A DNA stretch of 64,000 nt from Proteromonas lacertae (lineage: Eukaryota; Sar; Bigyra; Opalinata; Proteromonadidae): contig NGBS01000305.1 of the NCBI GenBank assembly GCA_002245135.1, forward strand, positions 62,001-126,000, in the 5' to 3' direction. Positions 1 through 11,269 of the stretch are shown in pieces (the first letter of the stretch is position 1; every line of letters starts with the position of its first letter). Position numbers and translations under genes: made by a program. The notes beneath the pieces are model-generated. The model ran no database searches. It was given only the letters and a program-made list of their open reading frames with translations, and was not told the origin of the DNA.

Positions 1-1
1 T

Positions 2-2360
2 GTTAAAATAATAGTTGATAGATTAAATAAAGCAATTGATGAATTATGTATTGCTTCAAATTATATACTTAGGAATAATCCATTTGTCGTGCTTCATCCT
101 AAAGAAAGATTGAATGTTGTCAAATTAGAAAATAAAAGAATAATAAAAATACAAAAAGAGACAAAGGATCATACTCATCCATTTAATGAAGAAGATGATA
201 AAGATATATATGATAGTAATAATTATGAAGCAAATACATCAGCACCAGCAAATTCATCACATAATGTTGTAGTACGTCAATCAGCTCAACCACATGCACA
301 ACAACAACAATCACAAGATAATAATAATGATGATAATGATGATGAAGAAGATGATAATGATTTACCTGATGATCCTTATGAAGATGATCAAGGTAATTTT
401 TTGCCTTTAGAAGATAATTCTATTCATGCACAAACAATTCAAGTATATAGTTCAAATGCAATAAATAAGATTAGAATTTTTATAAATAAGTTACTGAAAA
501 CAAAATTTTGGTATATAACAAATCAGCAAGAAAGAACTACATTTTCAATAGCTGTATTAATATATAATTGTGTAACAGAATTATTTTACTTAAGCAAATA
601 TAGATCACCTAGTTTAAGAGATGGTCATGCATATCCTGAACCTGCTGATTATGATAAAAGAAATATAATGGGTTTACCTTCATCTATTTCTAATGGATAT
701 CGAATGAATTATATAGCAACAATTCAAAAAATATTAGAGTCAAATAATATAAGGGAAGGTCAAAGAGACACAAATCATTATGCAGATGCAATTATGTTTT
801 ATATGAATAAATTAACACAAAAGAAGAAATATATTAGTTCATTTCCACCATTATTGCCAGTAGAAGAAGCATTATCTAGAGATTATAATGGAAGATATCA
901 AGTTACAAATCCTAATAGAGGTAATGTAAATGTAAATTTTAGAAATAATGTTGAACAACAACCAGTTGTTCCACAATTACAATCATCTCAACAGCAACAA
1001 GAAGAAGAAGAATTATCTCCTATATCTTCATCATCATTACAAGATAATCGATCTCAAAATAATAATATAGATGATAATAATGAAGATACATATAATCTTA
1101 GTTATGATGATGACAATATAGCACAACCACCTCCTTTAGTTTCAAGTGATTATAATAATAATTCACCAAGAGAGGTATCACCAGTATATTCACCAGTAAC
1201 ACCACCATTAGCTCCTTATTCTCAACCACCACAACCACCACCATCATCACAACTATCAAATACAGTTCATCATTTTAGATTTGATGGTACAACAAATCAA
1301 GTTCCTTATTCGTCTATTTTGCATATAGGAATAATGGGAATGATGATGAAACTAGTGATACAGATGTTTCTGAAACAGAATGGAATGATGAATATATTTT
1401 CCATTCACTTAAATTAAAATATGATCCAAATAGTAGTAATAATATAAATTATACAAAAATTGCTGATTTAAAACCTCCTACATTTGTTTTATATAGATTT
1501 AATGATGAATCCTAATGTAGTAAATAAACCTAAAAGGAATGTAAGAGCATTTACTCTGAAAGAATTATTACGTTATTATGCAATAGATTTATTTACTAAA
1601 GTAACTTATATATATGATATACAAGGCTATATGAATAATAAATTTAAAAAAGAAAAGATTGTAATAGTAAAAGATAATGTTCATTATGATAATTTTAAAG
1701 AATATGTAAAAAAATTCAATATTCAATTACCAATTAATACACCAGATATATCCATTTAATACATTAGATAAAAAATCACTTATGCTAAGATTATACGGTT
1801 ATGACTATTATAATAATATTTATACTGAATGTCAATTAAGATTCTTTAATAATAATTTAGCTAAAGCTAAAGAAGATTTATATTTGAGATATCCTTTAAT
1901 TAATATAATTAATGATGATGAAGCTATAGAAAGAGAAGTTTTATTTCCTAAACGATATAGAGTAAATTGGAGTGAACAACCTGGTCAATCTGAAGAAGAA
2001 AAAAGAATTATATGTGGAACCTTAAGTATTATTCCCAATTATTATAAAAATGATCAAGAATGGTATATTTTAGATGATTGTCAAACACAAATAAATGATT
2101 ATTTATTAGATATGCCTAATGACGGTATTTATAAATATTATAACTATCCATTTCTATGTAAATTTAATGATAAAGTTGTAGTTGTTATACATAGATCACT
2201 TAAAAAATTCGTATATATTTATAATGAAGTAAGACATCCTGAGCGTGTAACAGATAATGATAATGTATTAGCTCATACTGAATTATATGGTAATGGTAAA
2301 AGAATAAGAGATCATCTGTTACGTAACGGCTATATATATAAAAAAGGCAAATATTTTTAG
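2..2360 (+). pseudogene. Virus-like acidic low-complexity protein, 5' truncated, broken by frame changes
   Basis: The reading frame is already open at the left edge, so the start lies outside the window. The first about 440 codons (to about 1320) give an N/Q/D/E/P-rich protein with an acidic stretch, a more ordered block around 430-900 and a Pro-rich tail. Coding character then moves to another frame (about 1320-1515), again at the TAA at 1513, and again at the TAA at 1757, continuing to the TAG at 2358-2360. The two later changes are +1; the first is -1 next to a TTTT run. I read this as one damaged gene, but the part from the ATG at 1782 could be a separate 192 aa gene (basic, Tyr/Asn-rich). 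No family recognised. The neighbours point to a viral or virus-like element. Confidence 0.45.
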
Positions 2361-2391
2361 TTTCAATTTTCCGGTTCAAAATAGCTTAAAA

Positions 2392-2799
2392 ATGTATATT
2401 TTCGATAAAAAGTATAAGTATTTTATTAAAATATGTTCAAAAGAACAATTTTATAATATTCTTGATCAAGTAGATAATTTGCTCTGTGAAGCTAGTAATT
2501 ATCATGATTTTTGGGAATATCAATCAGTTTTTAAGAGAGAAGAAGTTAGAGAGATAGTAAGAAAGGCTTGGAAGAAATTACAAATTTGTAGAACTACGAA
2601 TGATGAAAGACATTTTATAGATTCAAATAGAATTACATCATTAGAAGAAACATATTTACGTTTAGAGGTTAAGATGAAAACAAATGATGCATGGCATTCT
2701 ATAATTGGTTATCATTGGGATAGTGATCAACCTGGCTATATAGAAGAACAGAAGTTTTTAAAAACAAAATCAACATGTATAGATAATAATAATAATTAA
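2392..2799 (+). CDS. Hypothetical protein of the virus-like cluster
   Basis: An uninterrupted 135 aa frame starting 31 nt after the preceding stop and ending in TAA after an Asn run. It is charged and helical-looking, with Trp-containing segments near residues 43, 62 and 101. No signal peptide, membrane segment or known motif is visible. It follows the previous gene on the same strand with almost no spacer, as in a compact viral transcription unit. Function unknown. Confidence 0.5.
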   Translation: MYIFDKKYKYFIKICSKEQFYNILDQVDNLLCEASNYHDFWEYQSVFKREEVREIVRKAWKKLQICRTTNDERHFIDSNRITSLEETYLRLEVKMKTNDAWHSIIGYHWDSDQPGYIEEQKFLKTKSTCIDNNNN

Positions 2800-2819
2800 T
2801 ATATATATATATAAAATAA

Positions 2820-3194
2820 TTATATCATCTTAAATTTATTTTGTAATAGTCTTGCTTTAGCTTCACCTTCAATTGTATTAAAATTAGTAGCTTCTTTAAA
2901 TGAATTATTATATTTTATCACTGATATTAAAAATAGAATTGCATGATATAATATCTCTCTTTTATCAGTTGTTTTATTTGTGCTTAATATAACACACCAC
3001 TTATTACAACTTTTATATTTATCTATATATTGTTTTTCATTCCACAAATATACACCTTTAAAATACTTGTTAGTTTTAGGAAAGAATCTCTTTATGATTT
3101 TAATTATATCATGATTTGATATAGCATCTATTTTAATATCATCACTAATATATGAAGTATTACCAGCACTATAATCATTATAGAATAATCTCAT
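2820..3194 (-). CDS. Hypothetical protein of the virus-like cluster
   Basis: A 124 aa frame on the minus strand, the only minus-strand gene in the first 7.5 kb. It starts at an ATG at 3194, about 80 nt upstream of the oppositely oriented core-like gene. A hydrophobic stretch near residues 83-92 could be a buried helix, but no clear signal or transmembrane domain is seen. It is intact. No family recognised. The roughly 80 nt AT-rich gap to the next gene may hold a divergent promoter. Confidence 0.45.
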   Translation of the reverse strand: MRLFYNDYSAGNTSYISDDIKIDAISNHDIIKIIKRFFPKTNKYFKGVYLWNEKQYIDKYKSCNKWCVILSTNKTTDKREILYHAILFLISVIKYNNSFKEATNFNTIEGEAKARLLQNKFKMI

Positions 3195-3274
3195 ATTTTT
3201 GATATATTTAAGAATTTAATTAATGATTATTCATTTAAAGAATTCTTAACGTATATATATATTTATATATAACA

Positions 3275-3997
3275 ATGGGTAAATTTAAAGATTGGTTAAA
3301 AAAATCAAAAATTTTATCAAATGCAGCTAAGTTAATACCTTTTGCTGGACCAGCAATTGGTGATAGTATTGAGAATATGGGTTATGGTAGTCGTAGAAGA
3401 AGAACAAGAAGTAGTAGTGTTAGAAGAAGATGTCCTTTAAGAAGAAGAAAAACTAATGGCATATCATTAACTATAAATTGTAGGCAAGTGAAACAAAGAA
3501 GAAATGCAAGAAAAACAAGAAGAGTTAGAACAACTAGAAGATATAGATTTGCTAGTGATGGTAGATTAATTAGATCAGCAGGTTTAGGTAGCTGGATAAA
3601 ATCAGGAATAACAAAAGTTAAAGTTTTTGTGACTTTTGACAAATTTAAAAATGGTATTGAAAAAGCAAAAGAGATTAATAGTGCATTGAGAGAGAAGAAG
3701 TATATAAGCAATATAGCAAGAAAAGCTCGTAATGTTGCTAATACATTAGGTTTTGATAAAGTTGCTGATGTTGCTGATAAAGTATATAATACATCATCTA
3801 AATTTGGTTATGGTAAACGAAGAGTTAGAGGTGGTTTAAGATATAAACAAAATGGTGCTGGTTTAAGAAAACTAATTGCAAGAAGAATGCCAGTTAATAA
3901 TGGTTTAACAAAACCTTGCGGATTTAATAAAAAAGGTATTTATAATCCACAAGTTGATTTAGAAAATATTTTAGCTTATAGTGTTAAACATAAATAA
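3275..3997 (+). CDS. Arg-rich core-like or minor virion-like protein
   Basis: An intact 240 aa frame. The N-terminus (residues 1-30) is a Lys-rich amphipathic segment followed by a Pro/Gly/Ala hydrophobic patch. Residues about 37-93 are a dense Arg/Lys cluster starting after a GYG motif. A second GYG followed by Arg-rich sequence lies near residue 174. Small, very basic proteins of this kind, with an amphipathic N-terminus and Gly-Gly or GxG processing-like sites, occur among adenovirus, Polinton and virophage minor capsid and core proteins. That comparison is by character only, and no alignment was possible. It is the best virus-like marker here. The upstream AT-only stretch and the ATG at 3275 make the start clear. 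Confidence 0.55.
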   Translation: MGKFKDWLKKSKILSNAAKLIPFAGPAIGDSIENMGYGSRRRRTRSSSVRRRCPLRRRKTNGISLTINCRQVKQRRNARKTRRVRTTRRYRFASDGRLIRSAGLGSWIKSGITKVKVFVTFDKFKNGIEKAKEINSALREKKYISNIARKARNVANTLGFDKVADVADKVYNTSSKFGYGKRRVRGGLRYKQNGAGLRKLIARRMPVNNGLTKPCGFNKKGIYNPQVDLENILAYSVKHK

Positions 3998-4068
3998 TTA
4001 TAAAAAATTAAAATATATTATTCATTCATAAAATTCTTATATAATTTATATATATATTTATTATAAAA

Positions 4069-4637
4069 ATGAATAGTAATAAAAATCAAAAAGTAAAAAT
4101 TACACGTGATTATTATCATAGTGATTCATCTGATGAAGATGATTATAATACACCATTAGCTCAAGATATGAGTAAGACTGATAGAGAGATTGCAGAATTA
4201 TATATAGATTGAATAAAAGCGAAGATGAATTAGTAAATGATAAATCTGAGTCTAATGAACTTGATGATATTGATAATAATAATTATATACCAACAAGACA
4301 ATCAGTTAAAAAGAATATAAAATTAAGTGAAGAAGCTAGATTGCAAAGAATTAAAAACTTAGAGAAAGCTGGAGCAACAAGAATGAAAAATTTATATGAG
4401 AAAAGAAGGAGAGAAAAAGCATTAGATAATTTGAATATTAAAGAGGTTGCAAAGCATTTAGATGTTGATGAGACATGTACTCTTGATACAATTAAAAAAC
4501 CTGTTAATAAAAAGAAATGTATTAAAGTACCTGGTAGTGATGATCCATTTAGTATAGCTGATAAAAAAGATGGTTTAGAACCAGTTCCAGAAGATGCTAA
4601 GATGCCTGGTGATGATGCAATATTACCAATATATTAA
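4069..4637 (+). pseudogene. Charged virus-like protein with one frame change
   Basis: The ATG at 4069 opens a short acidic frame that hits TGA at about 4210. The longer coding frame, Lys/Glu-rich and helical, is already open just before that stop and runs to TAA at 4637. The change is -1 (or +2) within about 4195-4210. Joined, the product would be roughly 190 aa: an acidic N-terminus, a basic helical middle with repeated KNL-type segments, and an acidic C-terminus. No known domain. Either one base was lost from the genome or the sequence carries an indel error. Confidence 0.45.
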
Positions 4638-4684
4638 TTTATTATAATATTTTTATTATATATTTTCTTAGTGGTTTTAAAAAT

Positions 4685-5215
4685 ATGAGTAATAAAAAAT
4701 CAAAAAATAAGTTATCTAAAAAGATGACAAATTTATTAATGAAGAGAATATTATAACGTATTAGACGAAGAGCAAAAGTGAAATAGTTTAATAAACATGT
4801 TAAAAATAATAGTGAAGCAGAATTAATATAGTAGTATATGAATAGTGTTGAAAGAAATAAAGCAAAAGAAGAAACATATAATGAATATAATCAAAAAGAA
4901 TATTTGCAGGATGTTAATAGAAAGAGGAGTGAAAATATGAATGAAGTTATGGAACATATAACTCGAAATATAGCAAGATTTAGTGATCCAGCAAGACCTG
5001 ATATAGAGGCATCATTAAAGCATAACTTTAATTTATATAAAAATGCAATCAGACAAGGAAAAGCAACTGCAGCAGATGCTGATAAATATTTAGGTCTTGT
5101 AGAGCAATCAATAATACAGTCATTACCATACAATGAGTTACATAATTATGATCGTAAAATAGGTGATCAAATTTATAGACATGATCCTAGATTTATATAT
5201 GTGAGAAGAAGGTGA
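4685..5215 (+). pseudogene. Virus-like helical protein with four in-frame stops
   Basis: From the ATG at 4685 a single frame runs to TGA at 5213-5215. It is interrupted by TAA at 4754, TAG at 4784 and a TAG TAG pair at 4829-4834. The sequence between the stops is clearly coding-like: basic and Arg-rich at first, then a helical charged protein. All four stops are one C-to-T change from CAA or CAG. The second part alone, from the ATG at 4838, is a 125 aa intact frame and could be translated. The terminal TGA overlaps the ATG of the next gene (TGATG), a compact viral-style junction. Function unknown. Confidence 0.5.
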
Positions 5216-5988
5216 TGGCCAGTGGAGGAGGTGGAGGTGGTGCACCACCACCACCACCACCAGGAGGAGGAGGAGGTGGAGGAGGTGTAGGAGGTGGAGG
5301 TGGAGGAGGAGGTGTAGGAGGTGTAGGAGGTGGAGGTGGAGGTGGAGGAGGTGGTGCACCACCTCCACCTATAGTACCACCATCTAATATACCAGGACCA
5401 GGACCAGGTGGTCCTCCACCAGTACCTGGTGGACGTAGAATTCATTTAGTTCCAGGAGGTGGAGGCCCTCCTGTTAGAGGACCACCTGTAATTAATCCAC
5501 CAATAATAAATCCTCCATCACCTCTTATATAGCCAGTTAATTCTCCAGTCAATTCACCTCGTATTCAGATAAATGATGGTGGAAGATATAATTTTAGAAA
5601 TAGAGATGAAATTAAAAGACCTCATAGATTTGTAAATGAATTTGTAAATTGGAATGGAACAGGTGATAGATATGTATCAGAAAGTGGTGATGCATTACAA
5701 ATTCCAGCTATTGCTAAAAAGAAAAAAAAGAAACAACTTCAAAGACAAATTAATGATAATGTAAATATAGATCAAGTATCTCCACCATCAGTAACAGATA
5801 GCAGTACATCAACTGATACACCTAATAGAAGATTAAGACTAATATTCCCTCCAAGTAAAGAAATGCAACCTTTAGTCGTTTCATTAAACGATATACCTTC
5901 AAGAAATTATATAGATAACGGATCGAATAATTTAATTGTTGATAATAATGATAATTCATTAATTCTTGGCGATCAACTAATATTATAA
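5215..5988 (+). pseudogene. Gly/Pro-rich virus-like protein with one in-frame TAG
   Basis: It starts at the ATG overlapping the previous stop. Residues 3-50 are almost pure Gly with short Pro tracts, encoded by a GGA/GGT repeat at about 5218-5365 that contrasts with the AT-rich surroundings. Pro-rich sequence follows. A TAG at 5530-5532 interrupts the frame, which then continues for about 150 normal-looking codons (Asn/Arg-rich, with a run of seven Lys) to TAA at 5986-5988. The TAG is one transition from CAG. Structurally it looks like a disordered or structural protein. Function unknown. Long minus-strand frames here are shadows of the repeat. Confidence 0.5.
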
Positions 5989-6017
5989 ATTCTAATAATT
6001 ATCGAATTAGATTAATT

Positions 6018-7479
6018 ATGGGAAATAATATAGATATTGAACCAAATGAAAATTTAAATAGGCAAAGAGAAATAGAAAATCAATTACAAAATGAAATACG
6101 TGAGAGAGAAAGACTTCAAAATTTATGTAGTAATTATTTATCTGAGAGAAATGGATTACAAGAAGCAATTAATGATATACAAGGGAGAATGAATCAAGAA
6201 ATTATTGATTTGCAGCAAGAAAGAAATAATTTATTGAATCAGATAAGTATTTTAGAAAATCAAATAAATCAATTACAAGAACAACAAGAAATACCTCCTC
6301 CACCACCTATTATTATTAATCATCCAGCGCAAACAGCTCATAATGATGATGCAGCAAGTCCAATATCTATTACATTAAATGATGAATCAACTAAAACAGT
6401 TAATGAAATAACACAAGACGTAGAAATATCAACAGATGATTCAATACCAGATAAAAGGATTATAAAAAGACCAACTACAAAATATAAAGATATGCTTGTA
6501 TCATATAATGATGCAAAATTTAAAACAAAAAAGAAAAAATACACATAAAGTAATAAAAAATAAAAAACGTAAATCAAATGAAATACCTACTATATCGCTT
6601 AATGATAATAATTATGAAATAGAAGATGATAATGAACAAGAAATAGAAGAAGAACCATCTTCTCCTCCTATAGCACAACATCATGTACAAGTACCACCTT
6701 TAGATATTTCTAATGTACAAGAAACTCAACCAATTCAAGAAGTTTCTCGATCACATACTATACAAAAACATCATATAAATATTGAAGAAAGTGGAAGAAA
6801 TATGTTAAATAATTTTATAAATGTTGCATCTAAAGCATTTGATGTAGTTAAAAATGGTAGTTATAAAACAGCTGAAGTTATTTCTGATAAAATTCATACT
6901 ATAAAAAATGTATCAGAATCGGATAAGAAAGAAAAAGAAATGGAATTATTACAAGAAAAACGTGCAAGAGAAAAACGTGCAAGAGATGAAAGAGCAGCAA
7001 AAAGAGAGAAAATGAAAGAATTAAGATTAAGAGCAATAGAATAGGCTGAAAAACAAAAAACAGAGCGGAGAAGAAAAGTAGCACAAATAAATGAACCACC
7101 TCCACCATTACCAGGAAGAGTATTAAGAAATAAAGATGAAAGACGTAAAAATTCAAAATATTATAACAAAGATTTTATTACTGATGAAAATAAAAAAGTT
7201 AAAACAATACCTAAACCTTATGGTACAATCATTAAAGACAATACTCCACCAGTTAAAGTTACACCACAAGATCAGTATGATGTCTTTAAAAAGAAGGTTG
7301 AATATCAAAATGAATTAGAAAAACAAATTGCTTCATTGAAAAAGGCATATGTGCAAAAGTTAAGAGATGAAAACCCTAATCTCAAGTTTGATGATGATGG
7401 TAATATTGTTGATGTTGATATTGATAATGATATTGATTTCAGTCCAGATGAAAGTATATTTGATGACTTTCTTAAATAA
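6018..7479 (+). pseudogene. Coiled-coil virus-like protein with one frame change and one in-frame TAG
   Basis: The ATG at 6018 opens a frame whose first 90 residues are a strong Glu/Gln/Leu coiled coil, then a Pro-rich linker and an acidic region. In an A-rich tract at about 6525-6548 coding moves +1 at a TAA. The new frame carries a long Lys/Arg/Glu helix, meets TAG at 7042-7044, and continues in the same frame to TAA at 7477-7479 with an acidic C-terminus. Together about 485 aa. No known domain; the arrangement suggests a structural protein. The damage matches that of its neighbours. Confidence 0.5.
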
Positions 7480-7595
7480 AAAAAAGTAATTAAAATACTT
7501 ACTTCTATTTTGCTTAGTTATACCTTATCTTTATATTAAAAAAGGTAGTCTTTAAAGAATTGAATTATTATTTTTGTTTTTTATTTGGGAAAGAT

Positions 7596-8680
7596 CAGGG
7601 TTGTATAAATCGGTCATGACCGACGGAGAAAACCGATCGGTCGTAGGTCAATAAACAAATGTTGACCGACATCAGGCTGTAGTAACTATTAGTTGACCTC
7701 CTCCTAAACATGTGATATTAATAATATTATCTAACTGTACATATTGAATTCAAGCTCTATATATCATTCTATAAAATACCGAATTAACCGTCCGTCGATG
7801 CGCTTTTTTCTTTCTTCATAATTGAATCTAACCTTACCAATGAGTTATTCTATTGTGTTATATATGTAATATAAAGTATAGAATGATTATAAAAATTTGA
7901 AAGAAAAAATGGCAAACTTTAAGCTTGACATTAATCATTTCTTAAAATTATCATAAATGTATCTAATATAATCTATCATTATATATTCTAGGAGTATAGT
8001 TTTACCAATTGGAGCGGCTCGTGAAGTTATTGCCTTAAAAGAGGCAAATATGCTTGAACATCTTAATTTTAACTTCTACAAAACCTTTTGGTATAATATG
8101 TTAAAGATAAATAGCCTTGATAAATGCATTTGCAGTAAAAAGAAAGAGATTAATTATGCCAAATGAAGTACAAGAATATTTGCAATATGATATTCATTAC
8201 AGCACCTCTGAAACCATTGGAAATATCTGGCTATCATTAAAGTCCAAGTTTCCTAGAGTATACATACTTGCCAATAACAGTTTATACAGTCTAGCAACAT
8301 CTTCAAAGCCAGAAAGAATATTTTCCGAGGCTGGACAAATAAGTAACTTATCCAAATCAAATTTATCATGTGGTTGATTACAAATGAAACTGATGATTAG
8401 TAGAAATAAATAAGAACATAATTATATAAAATACCTAATTATTGTTGAGTATTAAAGTGTAATTCTTTATAAAAAGTTAAAATTATTTAATTGAATTGAA
8501 AATATATGAATCAAGTATTAAAATATATTATAAGATAGTTTTTATGAAAGGAAAATTAGTATATAATGAATTAAAATAGATTTTATAAAATACGGCTTGT
8601 AAGGCTTGACCGACCGACAGTCAAGGCAAAACCAATAGGTTTTGACCTATCTCCGTCGGTAACCGATAAATACAACCCTG
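7596..8680. mobile_element. Non-autonomous hAT transposon with 8 bp target duplication
   Basis: The left end CAGGGTTGTATAAATCGGT is mirrored at the right end by ACCGATAAATACAACCCTG. The 8 bp sequence ggaaagat occurs immediately outside both ends (7588-7595 and 8681-8688). CAGGG termini and 8 bp duplications are classic for hAT elements. Subterminal GACCGAC and GTCGGT motifs are repeated near both ends. Only a fragment of transposase coding remains inside, so it needs a transposase supplied from elsewhere. It sits just downstream of the virus-like cluster. Confidence 0.93.
8117..8377 (+). pseudogene. hAT transposase C-terminal fragment
   Basis: An 86 codon frame whose second half matches the hAT dimerisation region: a Trp-containing segment, then the conserved S-x-x-x-ER-x-FS-x-(A/T)G signature followed by an N-R/K-S-x-L type motif. 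The catalytic N-terminal parts are absent, and the frame stops just after the signature. It is a relic inside the 1.1 kb element at 7596-8680. Confidence 0.8.
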
Positions 8681-8737
8681 GGAAAGATATATACACACAT
8701 ATTTATCTATTACATTATAAAATATAACATATATAAA

Positions 8738-9073
8738 TTAATTATTTTTCTTCTCATTCATATCTAAACTTATATCATCTAGTGATCTATTTGAATGAAT
8801 TCTTGATACTTTTGGTGATGGTAGAGGCACTGTTCTTGACATAAATGTAGTCATAGGAACTGATGCATTTGGTGTTACTGGTTCATCTAATATTCTTGAT
8901 ATATCTTCTGGGCAATGTCTTCGATATAAATAAACACCTATTTGTTTGATTTTATTTAATAACCATAAACCTAACAAAAATAATACTATATACATCTCAT
9001 TTTTAAGTGAATCAATTGTACTAGATACATCTTTCAATGAATTCATTATAGATGTATTTGATGAATTATTCAT
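8738..9073 (-). CDS. Small single-pass membrane protein
   Basis: From the ATG at 9073 this gives 111 aa: a Ser/Asn-rich N-terminus, a hydrophobic helix at about residues 27-40 (Leu/Phe/Ile/Trp), a Lys/Arg-containing stretch, then a Ser/Thr/Pro-rich tail. An upstream in-frame extension exists but begins with TTG and is AT-only, so I did not use it. Type II or III topology is likely. No family recognised. The neighbouring minus-strand zinc protein may belong to the same element. Confidence 0.5.
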   Translation of the reverse strand: MNNSSNTSIMNSLKDVSSTIDSLKNEMYIVLFLLGLWLLNKIKQIGVYLYRRHCPEDISRILDEPVTPNASVPMTTFMSRTVPLPSPKVSRIHSNRSLDDISLDMNEKKNN

Positions 9074-9160
9074 TATATATATAAATACACCTAAAACTCT
9101 ATTATATAGTAAGAAAAAACCGAATAAAAACAATGATTCAATATATATATTTAACAATTT

Positions 9161-9616
9161 TTATAATTGTATTTTATTAAGTTTATGAATATAATGTCTC
9201 ATGCATTTCTTGCATCTATTATTGCTATGTATTTTAAAAGCAGGTTTCATTTTTCTGCATATAAAACATCTTATTGTATTATCTTTACTATATATTTCTT
9301 TACCTAAATATTTACGACTATTATTTAAGAATTTTAATAAGAATTTAAAACACACTTTACATAATGTAATTTCTTTTGATCTATCCTCATTTTTAAAGAA
9401 ACGAGCACAATAACGACATTTAAATTTATCATCACCATCAACAAATATACTTCTAAGTTCATTCATTTTTTTGCTTCTATATATTGACTGATATCATCTC
9501 CTATATTCTTTACATTGATTGCATTGAGATGAAAATTCACCATTATCACTCATAAATTCATTTATAGGTTTAATATGTTTACATCGATTACAATACTTTT
9601 CTTCACTTGAATCCAT
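9161..9616 (-). pseudogene. Cys-pair zinc-binding protein with one in-frame TGA
   Basis: Starting at the ATG at 9616 the frame shows six CxxC pairs in about 150 codons. They are arranged as repeated zinc-ribbon units separated by basic, aromatic segments. A TGA at 9494-9496 interrupts the frame between the second and third pairs, directly after two Arg codons. It is one C-to-T change from CGA (Arg). The part after the TGA, from the ATG at 9466, is an intact 101 aa frame with four CxxC pairs. Such small Cys-pair proteins are common in large DNA viruses and virus-like elements and may bind nucleic acid. The specific role is unknown. Confidence 0.5.
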
Positions 9617-9700
9617 TTTTCTTTTTCTAAAAAAGAAAATAATGTAAAGAAAATTATAGTGTTGAAAAACACTTGTTATTTTCGTTTATTTTATTGGTTT

Positions 9701-10326
9701 TGTCGCGCGCGATAAAGAAATTTGCGCGATAAAGGAAGTAATTGTTTATATTTAGATCTAATATAATATTATTGTTAATGTCATTACGCTATGCATGAAT
9801 ATATAATCATTTTGTCTTATAACAGTCATATACAATAGTTATGTTCAATTATTCATAAATATTCACTTCATATCCATCTTAATTATTTCTATCATTTAAC
9901 ATTATTTTTATTGCATATATCACTGAAAGAAATTGAAATAAACAATTCTTTGATGAAAAGATTAAACAAAATCGATGTTACGATGGTTTGAAATAAAAAA
10001 TAAAATATTGGCTTGAAGAAGGCTTGAGCATATTTTCTTTTTTCTTTAATATTTTTTTAAAGGGTACTATATATATATCAATATGTTAATAAGACATATA
10101 TATTAATATATTCTAGCGATTTAACCAATAAAATAATTACAAAGATTAATAATAGATGATATAAATCTTATTGAAAATTTGATGACAATTTCAACATATG
10201 TAATTTATTAGACAAAATAATGTTATATTTATATTTACTCGGCCTTCCAAATAAGTATTAACATATTCACTTTAATGGAAACTTATTACTTCCTTTATCG
10301 CGCAAATTTCTTTATCGCGCGCGACA
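9701..10326. mobile_element. Palindromic MITE with TGT...ACA ends and 5 bp target duplication
   Basis: The left arm begins TGTCGCGCGCGATAAAG and the right arm ends with its reverse complement. The flanks carry a perfect ggttt duplication (9696-9700 and 10327-10331). The arms contain a doubled CGCGATAAAG block, and the two halves are extensively complementary, so a single strand would fold on itself. At the centre (about 10010-10028) are two direct GGCTTGA copies followed by a pyrimidine tract. It has no coding capacity. A related truncated copy lies at about 36014-36550. Confidence 0.9.
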
Positions 10327-10722
10327 GGTTTATGTTATTTTTATTTATTTTTAGATAGAAAGAAAACAATTCAATCAATAGTAAAATAGTGTTAATAATA
10401 GTATTACTATAATTTCTAATTAGTTTTATCTTTTAATACCTTCTTATTGATACTCTTTAACAGTTTAGGATTTAATCTGTGTTTCTTCATCATCTTTTCT
10501 TCTAACTCTTGTTTTTTGAACTATGTGTCGTAATAACGCTTTAGATCCACAGCTAGTGATATGTCACAAGCTACTTTGAAATTGAGCTCTTCTCTTTCTG
10601 CCTTGGCTCTTCTTCTACCATCTCTGATCCTTTTACCTACTAAGCTTTCATTACGAAGCTTTTTGATTTCTTCGTAGGTTAAGGTATCAAATGAAGATGG
10701 ACGGTACTGGTGAATAACTATA

Positions 10723-10764
<42 letters not shown>

Positions 10765-11269
10765 TGATTCACGATGTTCATCATCTACTGTTAAATTGAT
10801 TAAATCATTAACATGATCAGGTGGTGTTGTTGGTGAATAACTATATAAATATATATATAAATAACAGGGCTGTATTTATTGGTCATTGACCAATTGACAA
10901 ACCATATTGGTTATTGGTCAATGACCAATCTATAGCTCATATATACTTTTAGTAACCAATCGACAATCCATAATCTTCCACATATCAATTAATACACATA
11001 ACCAAATATTCATCTATTCTTGATGTAAATATCAAAACCAATTTAACCAATTGGTTGATTGATTTATTTTTGCTTTATATTTTGTTTAATTGGATGAAGA
11101 CAATTTACAATAATATATATAATCTAATTAAATAATATAAATGAAAAAATAGCATTTATAACACATAAAATAATCTTTGGCTTGACAAACTATTAAAGAT
11201 TCATTTTATATCTTTGTTATGTATATACCATTTTTATTTCTCCATTTTTATAAACTCCATTCTTTGCAG

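Noticed and set aside
3382-3711. Minus-strand Leu-rich frame inside the Arg-rich gene
   Set aside because: Composition is simply the complement of Arg/Lys codons, and it has no promoter or start context of its own.
5138-5445. Two minus-strand frames rich in His/Leu or Ser/Thr/Trp
   Set aside because: They are translations of the opposite strand of the GGA/GGT repeat that encodes the Gly-rich protein.
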